Positions 38,107 to 47,509 of a stretch of 64,000 bases of DNA are shown one piece after another; position 1 is the first letter of the stretch, and each line of letters starts with the position of its first letter. Position numbers and translations under genes: made by a program. Source of the DNA: an uncultured Pirellulaceae bacterium. GTDB taxonomy: Bacteria; Planctomycetota; Planctomycetia; Pirellulales; Pirellulaceae. Location of the stretch: NCBI GenBank assembly GCA_938010615.1, contig CALLUY010000083.1, positions 1-64,000 of the forward strand, given 5' to 3'. Under the pieces are notes generated by a model, which was not told the DNA's origin, made no database searches, and saw only the letters and a program-made list of their open reading frames with translations.

Positions 38107-39144
38107 CTACGCGCTGGACTGCGAACCGGGAAACCGCAAAATTGAATCAGGATCGGCGGGTTCGACATCGTCAGGATGAAACAAGCCGTCCCTAAAAGCC
38201 TGTGCCAATGCCGACTGAACTTCCGATTCAGCCAGGATAACACTCGCTTTTTTCTCTGCAACAAGTGCCACCATTTCAGCACGCAACGCCAGTGCTTCAG
38301 CGCGACGCATTTCAGCACCGGCGCGGGCAACCCGCGTGTCGGCTTCAGCCTGTTCTGTTTGAAGCCTTGCTCCGATGTTTCGTCCTACGTCGATCGAAGC
38401 AACGTCAATCGACACGATCTCGTAAGCTGTATTTTCCTGAATGCCCTTTTCAAAAACTTCTTTTGAAATCAGATTCGGGGACGCCAGAGCTTCTTCATGC
38501 GAGTCCATCGAACCGACTGTCGACACAATGCCCTGTCCGACACGTGCGATGATCGTTTCTTCGGTTGCACCGCCGATCAGTTGATCCAGATCCGTTCGCA
38601 CGGTAACTCGGACTCGAATTAGCAACTCGACCCCATTCTTTGCCACCGCGCTCAAGCTACGTGCCGATTCCGCCGCATTGGGATCCGGACAGTCGATCAC
38701 TTTTGGAAAGATGCTGGTCTTGACGGCTTCGGAAAGGTCTCTTCCGGACAAGTCAATCGCCGCTGCTCGGTCGAAATCCAAATCAAGGCCCGCACGGTTG
38801 GCAGCGATGATCGCCAGAATCACGCGATTGACGTCGCCGCCAGCAAGATAATGTGCCTCCAACGCAGACGTACTCGAACCGCGCCCGGTCGAGATGGTAA
38901 CACCTGCCTGATTCGCCATGACTTGCGAATTGACGATTGTGTATGGGCTGACATTTCGCAGGCTCATGCCGACAAGGCCACTGAGACTTACATCGGTTCC
39001 CGACGCCTTCGCCTGCAGCCATAGGCCTCCGCAGATTACGGCCAACAACACGGCGACCAGCAAAAGAACAGTCGCGCCTATTGCGAGAGTCGCCGTCGCC
39101 CAAAATGGCAATCCAAGGAATGCGAGTAGAGAATACGAAATCAA
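38107..39144 (-). CDS. floA: Flotillin-like protein FloA
   Basis: DVSLSGLVGMSLRNVSPYTIVNSQVMANQAGVTIST...LEAHYLAGGDVNRVILAIIAANRAGLDLDFDRAAAIDLSGRD. Confidence 0.93.
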   Translation of the reverse strand: MISYSLLAFLGLPFWATATLAIGATVLLLVAVLLAVICGGLWLQAKASGTDVSLSGLVGMSLRNVSPYTIVNSQVMANQAGVTISTGRGSSTSALEAHYLAGGDVNRVILAIIAANRAGLDLDFDRAAAIDLSGRDLSEAVKTSIFPKVIDCPDPNAAESARSLSAVAKNGVELLIRVRVTVRTDLDQLIGGATEETIIARVGQGIVSTVGSMDSHEEALASPNLISKEVFEKGIQENTAYEIVSIDVASIDVGRNIGARLQTEQAEADTRVARAGAEMRRAEALALRAEMVALVAEKKASVILAESEVQSALAQAFRDGLFHPDDVEPADPDSILRFPGSQSSA

Positions 39145-39527
39145 CGACCACCGCCAGAATCCGTCGACGGAGCAGCAGCTCCTTCACGGGACGGCTGACT
39201 CTCACGCACAATTTTTCTTTTCATTCGTACAAGCTTGTCACTGGCAGATTTTTTGATTTGCGTCATCGATTCCGGCATCGCGATAATCGCCTTCAAGTCT
39301 TGCTCCGCCTCTTTTGGTTTGTCGATAGCCGTAAAAGCCAACGCTCGGTTAAACATGGCCATCGCTACCACATCGCGGGGTGTCTCAGACGAATCGATGA
39401 CTTTCGAATAGAGCGTTACCGCTTTGCCGGATTCGTTTTTCTTTGCCAACGCCATCCCTTGCTCAACGAGCGCCAAGACTCTTCCTCTGGCCGTAAAACG
39501 ATCAGTAAATCGCTTAATAAAATTCAT
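39141..39527 (-). CDS. Small TPR-like protein of floA operon
   Basis: LALVEQGMALAKKNESGKAVTLYSKVIDSSETPRDVVAMAMFNRALAFTAIDKPKEAEQDL; overlaps floA. Confidence 0.65.
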   Translation of the reverse strand: MNFIKRFTDRFTARGRVLALVEQGMALAKKNESGKAVTLYSKVIDSSETPRDVVAMAMFNRALAFTAIDKPKEAEQDLKAIIAMPESMTQIKKSASDKLVRMKRKIVRESQPSREGAAAPSTDSGGGR

Positions 39528-39530
39528 CGC

Positions 39531-39812
39531 TCATCCCCACTTCCAGCTAATTGAAACGAATTGTTCGAGTGCCAGTAACGGACTCGACATCGTTTGCGCG
39601 TTACTTCTCAAACCCGCAAATGCGATTGCCAAAAAAGAGCCGGCAATCAATGCAATGCTCAGCCTCACAATTGGCTGGCTATACAAAAAAAGCAAAAAAG
39701 CACGTAGAAGGACCCGGACCGGCGTCCGAAAAAGAAACAGACAGCATTTGCCTGCTGTGTCCGCGAGTTGAGATCTTAGCAGTTGTTCGAACCCAATATC
39801 GCTCAAAGTCAC
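39531..39812 (-). CDS. Small membrane protein, hypothetical
   Basis: 93 aa with TM segment, spaced 4 bp from the downstream gene. Confidence 0.4.
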   Translation of the reverse strand: MTLSDIGFEQLLRSQLADTAGKCCLFLFRTPVRVLLRAFLLFLYSQPIVRLSIALIAGSFLAIAFAGLRSNAQTMSSPLLALEQFVSISWKWG

Positions 39813-40085
39813 AAATGTTTCACTTTGATCTGCACTTTAAGTTACCCTCACGCCATTGACTCATCGTCGTGCTGAGATAGACTTCGCATCGAAGCTCACC
39901 ACGGCGCTGGTTCTCGCCGACTCAACTCTCTTCACTCACACGCTTCGAATTCTCTGTTTACTGGCTGTTCGCATCTCTGACCGCCAAACGACCGAAACCA
40001 GCAAGACGACGCCTCTCATGCAGCTCTCCAGGCGATTGCTTGCGAGTCAATGCTGACAACCATTCTCACGAACAAGGCTGACTGA

Positions 40086-40484
40086 ATGACTCTTGGAACA
40101 GCTTTTGCGAGCACCCCCTGCTACGTTTTGAAAAACGGGAGCCAACCAATTTCGGCAACGACACACCCAGACAACAAAAAATGCACTTGTGTGTATGGGT
40201 TTTCGGACAAACCAGTCTATGACCAATTCATTAAGAACGCTGATGAATTGCTAACGCCATATCCGCTTGTCATCGGGTACCTCTCAAATCAAATCGAAGC
40301 CTCGGAATCTGCAGACGATGACCTGCTACTTGTGATCCTCGATGCACGCGGGGCAAAACAGCCCGTATTGGCCGCTGCGACGATGGAGACTGTCTTGGCA
40401 GCGAAGAAAAACAAAGAAGAGCAAGTTTCAGTTGAATTCGAATTGACCTTCGATCCCGGAACGAACAGTTACCGACTTGGATAA
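40086..40484 (+). CDS. Hypothetical protein
   Basis: 132 aa ORF with Cys-rich N-terminus. Confidence 0.45.
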   Translation: MTLGTAFASTPCYVLKNGSQPISATTHPDNKKCTCVYGFSDKPVYDQFIKNADELLTPYPLVIGYLSNQIEASESADDDLLLVILDARGAKQPVLAAATMETVLAAKKNKEEQVSVEFELTFDPGTNSYRLG

Positions 40485-40530
40485 CGCGAACGACTCAACA
40501 TTTACTACCACAGAATTTTGGAGTGATACC

Positions 40531-40665
40531 ATGGGCGACAAAGGTGGAAGCAAAGACAAGGGTAAAAAAGAAAAGCAAAAGAAGGCAAAGCTGAGCCCGA
40601 AGGAAAAAAGGAAAGCTCAGAAAGAGAAGAAAAACAAATCGTCAGGCAGCCCAGGAATGCCTTGA
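40531..40665 (+). CDS. 44-aa Lys-rich protein
   Basis: MGDKGGSKDKGKKEKQKKAKLSPKEKRKAQKEKKNKSSGSPGMP. Confidence 0.45.
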   Translation: MGDKGGSKDKGKKEKQKKAKLSPKEKRKAQKEKKNKSSGSPGMP

Positions 40666-40951
40666 TCATTCCTGAACGATGAACGTCAAGGCTCGAACTT
40701 TATTCGGAATGCGTAAGCGGACTGTTCGCGTCTTTGCCGTACATCCATCGGCATATTTGTCGTTGCCGACTTGGGGAACCGAAGCCGGTCCCCAAAACAC
40801 AAAATGCCGAACTTGGCATCGCGAAATCATTCAGGACATTTGTAACGACTACGGATCGAATCCTAGGTCAGCTTCATAGCGAAGGTCGTCTTGGGCGAGA
40901 AGTTGCCCAACGAACAGAGCGAAGCAAAACGCAATCAATGGCAAGAGTCGT

Positions 40952-41317
40952 TTGATCACATTTAACGCTGACCCCGGATTCGAAGTTGGACTATTCGGTT
41001 TCGACATGGCCATTTTCGGGGGTGTCGATTCAACTTTACCCGGCGTCGAAATCCTCGACGGTGGCAACAATGTACTCTGGTCCGCTGGCCCAACAGTCAT
41101 CGACAGCACAACAGTCACTTCGTTCGACTCGGGTGGCGTCTTTGCTGACTCGTTGACGATCGCAATTGATTTAACACGTCTTGGTGGTGCCTCTGACAAC
41201 TTCGGCATCGACAACGTCCATTTTTCTCAACGTGTAAGTTCAGTTCCAGAACCCGTTGGAGCATGTGTCATTCTCGTTGCAATGCTTGGCTTGTGTGGCA
41301 GACGCAACCGACGCTAG
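40952..41317 (+). pseudogene. 5'-truncated PEP-CTERM protein
   Basis: C-term SSVPEPVGACVILVAMLGLCGRRNRR; no signal peptide, TTG-only start. Confidence 0.5.
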
Positions 41318-41335
41318 TAGCTCGAACAAAAAGAA

Positions 41336-41362
41336 CGGCCCTGAGAAACGTTCTCAGGGCCG
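41336..41362. terminator. Bidirectional intrinsic terminator
   Basis: cggccctgagaa-acg-ttctcagggccg, 12-bp perfect stem, A/T tracts both sides, between convergent genes. Confidence 0.85.
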
Positions 41363-41379
41363 CGTTTTCGTCACTGCGA

Positions 41380-41802
41380 TTAAGCGAGAGACTTGACAAA
41401 TTCCATCACGACCGAGTAGTCAAAACCGTTGGCTTCTCGGGCGACGTCAACCATCTTCATTACGATTGCCATGTCCAGCAAACCGAATGAGTATGGAATC
41501 TTTCGTCCCTTGAGCCGCTTCAACTTTTTCCCCTGCGCAACACGCTTGTCCAACTTCTTCTTCGAAGTCATCCAGCGTTGCTTCGCTGACTCAAGCTTTT
41601 CAAAAAGCTTCATCAGTTTCAGCTGTGCCGAGTACGCGGCTGGTCGACCGACCGCAACTTCGTCGTTCTTACAGTCACGCTCGAGCAGACGAAACGCTTT
41701 GTCTGTCGCTTCATAACGCGATTTTAGCCGGTTGTGCTTCCACGAAGCGAACTTGCGAAGAACCACAATCCAGCCAGTCAACATTGCAAAAATCAATGCC
41801 AT
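41380..41802 (-). CDS. Hypothetical membrane-anchored coiled-coil protein
   Basis: MALIFAMLTGWIVVLRKFASW + K/R coiled coil; SD aaaggga upstream. Confidence 0.6.
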   Translation of the reverse strand: MALIFAMLTGWIVVLRKFASWKHNRLKSRYEATDKAFRLLERDCKNDEVAVGRPAAYSAQLKLMKLFEKLESAKQRWMTSKKKLDKRVAQGKKLKRLKGRKIPYSFGLLDMAIVMKMVDVAREANGFDYSVVMEFVKSLA

Positions 41803-42157
41803 TTGGAGTCCCTTTCTGGATTCAGGTTTTAATTCAAGCGCTCGACACAGGCGCAGTTCCAGCACAGAAGCATTGAAAACTGAACTTGCGATCGAGCTGA
41901 CTCTAAGCAACTCGGCGTCATAATCAGCCCGGGCTGACTACGATAGATAGCACTTCCTGTGCGCTGGCTTTCAATGAATTGAAAGCTTGTGAATTAGAAA
42001 TTCACTCTCACCTTGGATAGATAGAACCGATTGCATCAGTTTGGTTCGCGTGATGAGAAACATTTTTAGACAGAACACAACAAAGAGATTCTGCAACCGT
42101 ATCAACGGAGCTCAAAAAAAGGGACATCCGTGTCCCATCAAATTGTACATCACTCAA

Positions 42158-43735
42158 CTAGCTTCGCCGACGAAGCTCAAATCCATTGTCCATTGTGAAG
42201 ATCGAATCAGGATTAAATTCAGCGAAAAACGAATCGACTTCACCGTTCTCGCCTTCCAGATCGATGAAGCAAACTTCCATTTCTTCGTCGATCAGATCAT
42301 CGATCGAGTCACCCTCAGCAACGTCACCCAACTCAGATGACTCGTCAACCGGATCAACGACAACCAAGTCCTCGACTGGTTCCGTGTCATCGGTCGTCTC
42401 AACTTCATCGACTGAATCAACTGCTGGGCTGGCTTCCGTTTCGGTCAGCGAAAGAGTCAATTCATAAGTTGCCGGAATGTCGTTGATTGAGTCAACTCGG
42501 ACTTGATACGAATCACCCTCAACGATATCGAAGAGCACCCCAACGTCATCGTTGGTTGTCCCTTCAACAACTGGTGTGCTGCCGGAACCCAAGACTTCGA
42601 CAGATGCATCTGCTGCGGTGTCTTGGCTCTCTGCTGCCAACTCAAGCTCTGTCGTTGCATCGACAACTTCATCGACAACAACTTCATCAACAGGCTGGTC
42701 GACTACAACTTCCGGCTCAGCCTCGACAACGTCCGCTTCCAAATTCATATCGAGCTGGTACGAACCGGTTTGATTTTCACCAGCACTGACCGCGAGAAAA
42801 TACTGCCCGTCGCATTCAACGTCGAACGAAATCCCAACGGTTTCGTTGGTGATTCCGCGAGTGATCGCTTCGCCAGCGCCGTCGAACACCTGAACCTGCA
42901 GTTCTGTTGCGTTTTCAGCATTCAGTTCAGCCAACCCAAGCGAAATTTTCCCATTTGAATCTGCTGTGAAGCGGAACGTATCGATATCGCCTGCCAGTTC
43001 CAATTCGCCACCCAACTCAGACGCACCGTCATTGAACAGAATCTCCGTCGAATCTTCACCGATTGAATCGGCATGAAGATCAACTGGCTCAGCGATTTCA
43101 TTGTGCTCGACCGTAACCTGGAAGAGACCTTCACCGCCGTCTTCCGAAGAAACATCCAACTGATATGTTTCGCCTGCTTCGGCTTCGAATGAAAGCATCT
43201 GGAAACCAGAGAGCTCTTCCGCCATCGTCGAAGCAACGACGCCGCCGTTTGAATTCGTCACATCCATACGCGTTTCAGAGTCACCGAACGAAGATGCAAC
43301 AACGATGTCAATCATGCCGGCTTCCGATGGTGTGATCGTGAAAGACTGGCTGGGATTTTCGGCATCGATTGAGCCAAAGAATCCATCGGTCCCATCAACA
43401 GGATCACCGAGGTCATGAGCAGGAGACTCAACATCCACTTCGACCTCAACTTCATCCTCCGTCCCAGTCTCAACTTCAGCGTCCGCTTCGACAACCGGCT
43501 GAAGATCAGCTTCATCTCCGTCAATCACATCAACAGGAATTTCGGTCGAATCGAGATCAAGCACTTCCGCTTGATCCTCAACATCAGATTGAACTTCAAT
43601 TTCTGCGACCTGACACATTTCCGGTTCTGAAATTTCGGTCGGCGCCAGTTCGATGACCGCAAAGTCCGCTGCCAAAAGTCGACGATCTTCCAACCGCTGA
43701 ACCCGAAAACCTCTTTTCAAATTCCTTCTTTTCAT
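42158..43735 (-). CDS. LEPR-type, acidic repeat-containing secreted protein (pre-peptidase-like domains)
   Basis: N-term RVQRLEDRRLLAADF; repeated DTFRFTADSNG / YQLDVSSEDGGEGLFQVTVEHNE-like units; Asp/Glu/Val-rich linkers. Confidence 0.75.
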   Translation of the reverse strand: MKRRNLKRGFRVQRLEDRRLLAADFAVIELAPTEISEPEMCQVAEIEVQSDVEDQAEVLDLDSTEIPVDVIDGDEADLQPVVEADAEVETGTEDEVEVEVDVESPAHDLGDPVDGTDGFFGSIDAENPSQSFTITPSEAGMIDIVVASSFGDSETRMDVTNSNGGVVASTMAEELSGFQMLSFEAEAGETYQLDVSSEDGGEGLFQVTVEHNEIAEPVDLHADSIGEDSTEILFNDGASELGGELELAGDIDTFRFTADSNGKISLGLAELNAENATELQVQVFDGAGEAITRGITNETVGISFDVECDGQYFLAVSAGENQTGSYQLDMNLEADVVEAEPEVVVDQPVDEVVVDEVVDATTELELAAESQDTAADASVEVLGSGSTPVVEGTTNDDVGVLFDIVEGDSYQVRVDSINDIPATYELTLSLTETEASPAVDSVDEVETTDDTEPVEDLVVVDPVDESSELGDVAEGDSIDDLIDEEMEVCFIDLEGENGEVDSFFAEFNPDSIFTMDNGFELRRRS

Positions 43736-43999
43736 TTTCCCACAGCCTTTTGGCCGCTCCCTAACATGGTGAGTAAAACACAGCCATGAGGTAAGGCAAC
43801 CAACATGCCAAGGAGCTAAAGGAACCCGTTTGAATCGGAAATTCGCGTGTTAAAACGTAACAGCAAGCATATTGTCGACGACGCGAAATGTAAAAACGAC
43901 ACGCTTGCGAGGAGGTATTACGTGCTGCAAAGGCAAAAACTCACTTCGCTTTCGATTCGGGTATCATTTGGAATACGCCAAACAGAAACAAGGAATCCA

Positions 44000-45610
44000 A
44001 TGAGATATTCTGCCCTTTGCTTTTTAATCGTCTGCTTAGCTTTCACAACGAAAGACTCGGTTGCTGAGGACGCGGCTGTTGGAAGCCCAAACATCGTCTT
44101 CATCTTCAGCGACGATCATGCTCAACACGCAATCGGGGCCTACGGCGGGATTTTGAAAGAAGTCAATCCGACGCCCAACATCGACGCGCTCGCTCGCCGA
44201 GGACTGATGTTTCAAAACAGCTTCTGCACCAACTCAATTTGCGGGCCGAGTCGTGCTGTGATCTTGACGGGATTGCACAGCCACAAAAATGGCTTCATGA
44301 CCAACCGTGATGATTTCGACGGATCGCAGACCACGTTTCCAAAACTGCTACGCAAAAGCGGTTACCAAACGGCAGTCATCGGAAAGTGGCATCTCAAGAG
44401 CGAACCGCAAGGTTTCGACTACTGGGACGTACTTCGCGGGCAAGGTGACTACTACAATCCGGTCTTTCTTTCGGCCAAAGGAAAGGAAACTGTCGAAGGT
44501 CACTGCACCGATGTAGTGACCGACAAAGCGATCGATTGGCTTTCGAAATCGCGGGACAACGGAAAGCCATTCATGCTGATGTGCCAACACAAGGCTCCAC
44601 ATCGAACGTGGATGCCGGCAATTCGACATCTCGATCTTTATGCCGACAAAGATCTGCCAGAACCTGACACGCTTTTCGACAAATGGGAAGACAACGCTCC
44701 AGGTGCCAAACATCAAGAAATGGAAATTGATCGGCATATGCACATGAACTACGACTTGCATTTGCCATTGCCAGAAGGCTTTGACCCGAAAACGGCTCCA
44801 CCGAGTCTGTCGAAAGCCGCGTTCCGGAATATGAACAAGTTCACCGACGCTCAACGAAAACTTTGGGATGCGAAATGGAAAAGCCGCAACGATTCGTTTG
44901 CCAACGCCGACCTTACAGGACAAGACTTGGTCCGCTGGAAGTATCAACGTTACGTCAAGAACTACCTTCGCTGCATCAAAGGAGTCGACGAATCGGTTGG
45001 CCGAATCGTAGAATGGCTGGATGAGAACAACCTGAGCGAAAACACGATTGTGATTTACGCATCAGACCAGGGCTTTTATCTGGGTGATCACGGTTGGTAT
45101 GACAAACGTTGGATGTACGACGAATCAATGAAGATGCCTTTGATCGTCTCATGGCCCGGAGTCACAAAGCCCGGATCTGTTTCGAATGATCTGGTTCAAA
45201 ACCTAGACTATGCTCAAACGTTTCTGGAGATCGCGAACTCGGAAGCTCCCGAATCGATGCAAGGTCGTTCTTTGGTTTCACTACTCAAAGGAGAAACACC
45301 AGAGGACTGGCGCGATAGCGTTTACTATCACTACCACGAATATCCCGGAGCTCACTCCGTACCGAAACACTGCGGCGTTCGCACGAAAGACTTGAAGCTG
45401 ATTCAATTTTACGAGTTTGGCGAGTGGGAGTTTTACGATTTGAATTCGGATCCGGACGAGCAAAACAATATCTATACCGATCCAAAGTACGCAGATCGAA
45501 TAGCGGCGATGAAAGTAGAGTTAAACCGGCTTCGGAATCACTACGAAGACGATTCGGACTTCAGCGAGAAGCCCGAATCATGGCAGAAAGAAAAGCGAGC
45601 AGATCAGTAG
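44000..45610 (+). CDS. Secreted sulfatase
   Basis: PNIVFIFSDDHAQHAIGAYGG, formylglycine motif SICGPSRAVILTG, GKWHL. Confidence 0.95.
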   Translation: MRYSALCFLIVCLAFTTKDSVAEDAAVGSPNIVFIFSDDHAQHAIGAYGGILKEVNPTPNIDALARRGLMFQNSFCTNSICGPSRAVILTGLHSHKNGFMTNRDDFDGSQTTFPKLLRKSGYQTAVIGKWHLKSEPQGFDYWDVLRGQGDYYNPVFLSAKGKETVEGHCTDVVTDKAIDWLSKSRDNGKPFMLMCQHKAPHRTWMPAIRHLDLYADKDLPEPDTLFDKWEDNAPGAKHQEMEIDRHMHMNYDLHLPLPEGFDPKTAPPSLSKAAFRNMNKFTDAQRKLWDAKWKSRNDSFANADLTGQDLVRWKYQRYVKNYLRCIKGVDESVGRIVEWLDENNLSENTIVIYASDQGFYLGDHGWYDKRWMYDESMKMPLIVSWPGVTKPGSVSNDLVQNLDYAQTFLEIANSEAPESMQGRSLVSLLKGETPEDWRDSVYYHYHEYPGAHSVPKHCGVRTKDLKLIQFYEFGEWEFYDLNSDPDEQNNIYTDPKYADRIAAMKVELNRLRNHYEDDSDFSEKPESWQKEKRADQ

Positions 45611-45632
45611 CAAGTAGCGGGCTGCGGCAACT

Positions 45633-47060
45633 CTATTTCTGCAAATACACCCAAACATGACCCGTCATTGTACTATTGCTGAAGAGCTTTTCTTTCTCCT
45701 GCAACGCCATCATTTTCTCGCTAAGCTCCTCCGTTTCTTCTTCAACTTTCTCTCTCAATTCAGTGGCCGCATCCTCGTTTCTGGTTCCTTGAATTTCCTT
45801 CATTTCCTTCATTTCCTTTTCGTACTTTTCGTAGATCTTTTGCATCTCCGCTTGAATGGGCTGCATTTCCGCTTCGTATTCTTTCCTCAAACGAGCGGCT
45901 TTTTCCGCAGATAAACCCGGAACCTTTCTTTCGATCGTCGTTGCATCTCCGGCGATCAAATCCAATTTTCCATCGCGATTGAAATCCGTCACGCAAACAC
46001 GAACGCCGTGACATGGCTTGAGTTCTGTGTCGTCATCGACCGATTGCGACCAGCCACCATCACCTTCAATCAGACACTCGAAATCAGCCCACTTTGGTTT
46101 GGTTGCAGATCCTTCATTGGTAGAAAGATAAATGCTTCCCGATGAGCTACCTGAAAGGAGATCCAGATCTCCATCACCGTCCCAATCAACGAGGTGAGGA
46201 CCGCTGTGTTGGTCAGGCAATTTAACATCCAACAATTTCGGCTTGTCCGCAAAGACTGGTGCGGACGCGGAACTTTTCGCTGAATTTAGATGCAAGTAAA
46301 ACTTGCTGCCGAATTCTCCGACGACGAGGTCTAGGTCACCATCGCCGTCGTAGTCAGCTGCGAATTGAGCGGTGCAAATGTTTGCGAACTCAATATTGTC
46401 GGTATCGTAATTTTCGAGCCGTTCGCGTGACAGTGGAACGTTGGTCAGCGGTTTCTCTTCTGCAGTGAGAACAGGTTTTGCTTCCGAGAAGCTGCCATCT
46501 TCGTTTCCGGCAAGGACATAGATGTAGCCGGCTTGAGCATTTCCCTCAGGGCAATCGGGATCATCAGACCAATAACAACCTGAAAGAATGTCTGTTATGC
46601 CATCGCCAGTGAAGTCCACAAACTGTGGAGTTGAACTGGTACATCAGGACACGCCTGGCACTTCAGCAGGATCATCTCCGGAGTTAATCCATTCTCCTGC
46701 GGCGTACTTCGGAGTTTCACCGGGGCTTGAAAGGTTTCGATACCATTTCATCTTCCCTTCGTTGAACTGGCCAACGATCAAATCTTCGGATCCATCTTTG
46801 TCAAAATCGAAAAGCGTTGGGCAAGCATACCCGGGCTCTTCGACATCAATTTTCTCTCCTGCTGCCATAACCAACATCGCTGGCTCAAACTCGAAACTTG
46901 AAGGTTGCGTTTTCGGAACGAGTCGCTTGGCCAGATCCGAATCAGCAGGGGAAGCCCCATCCCGGCTTGACTCCATTTTCACGTCGCTACAACCAAGCAG
47001 CAACAATGCCGGAAACACAAAACAACACCACTTGATTCGTCTCAAAAAACACGTTGACAT
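45633..47060 (-). CDS. FG-GAP/VCBS-repeat lipoprotein with one in-frame TGA (candidate selenoprotein)
   Basis: Two same-frame ORFs (46644..47060 and 45633..46619) separated by one TGA (46646-46644): ...DDPAEVPGVS[TGA]CTSSTPQFVDFTGDGITDILSG; lipobox LLLLGC; DFDKDGSEDLIVGQF and DYDGDGDLDLVVGEF repeats. Confidence 0.75.
46615..46646 (-). promoter_or_regulatory. Candidate bacterial SECIS element
   Basis: Perfect hairpin tccaca-GTT-tgtgga; apical loop starts 20 nt after TGA. Confidence 0.6.
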
Positions 47061-47101
47061 TTTGGTTTCCTTGCTGTGCAGCGTTACGTCTTAAATTTAG
47101 A

Positions 47102-47164
47102 GTTGCTTGTCAAAGTAGCACGTCTCTCCGAGACGTTAACAATCGTCTCGGAGAGTTGAGCTGC
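47102..47164. repeat. REP-like inverted repeat, second copy
   Basis: Matches 17710-17772. Confidence 0.8.
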
Positions 47165-47509
47165 TTAGTTTACAATCCATCGTTCACCAGAGAGTCAAAA
47201 AAATTGTATGAATTACAAACCATCGCCTCGAATTCTTCAAAATTTCGACCGAACGAACTCAACTTAACGCTCATTTTCAGTCGCCGTGCAAATTGTTGTT
47301 TCTGACCCAGTCGCAAACATGCAGATGATCACGAGGATTAGTTTCAGCACGGCGGAGCCCAAAGCTCTGGCAAACTCCGCATAAAACCGTGATTTATTGG
47401 GTTTTGAATCCGTTTTGCTAGCGGAACATCTCTAGGGTTGGTCGCCGTAAAAATCTACTATTCGCGGTCCTCTCCCGTCCGCCTCAATTGCCCAGTTCAC
47501 TGCTGATTC

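Noticed and set aside
46644-46646. TGA in the FG-GAP gene as a simple nonsense mutation or sequencing error
   Set aside because: Not fully excluded, but the adjacent Cys codon, the perfect hairpin at the same 20-nt spacing as in the peroxiredoxin and the lack of other lesions make recoding the better hypothesis. Kept as a finding with stated refutation.
47370-47410. gcggagcccaaagctctggcaaactccgc hairpin upstream of the AsmA-like gene as a riboswitch
   Set aside because: Single copy in the window and no recognisable riboswitch core. More likely another repeat or a terminator-like structure.
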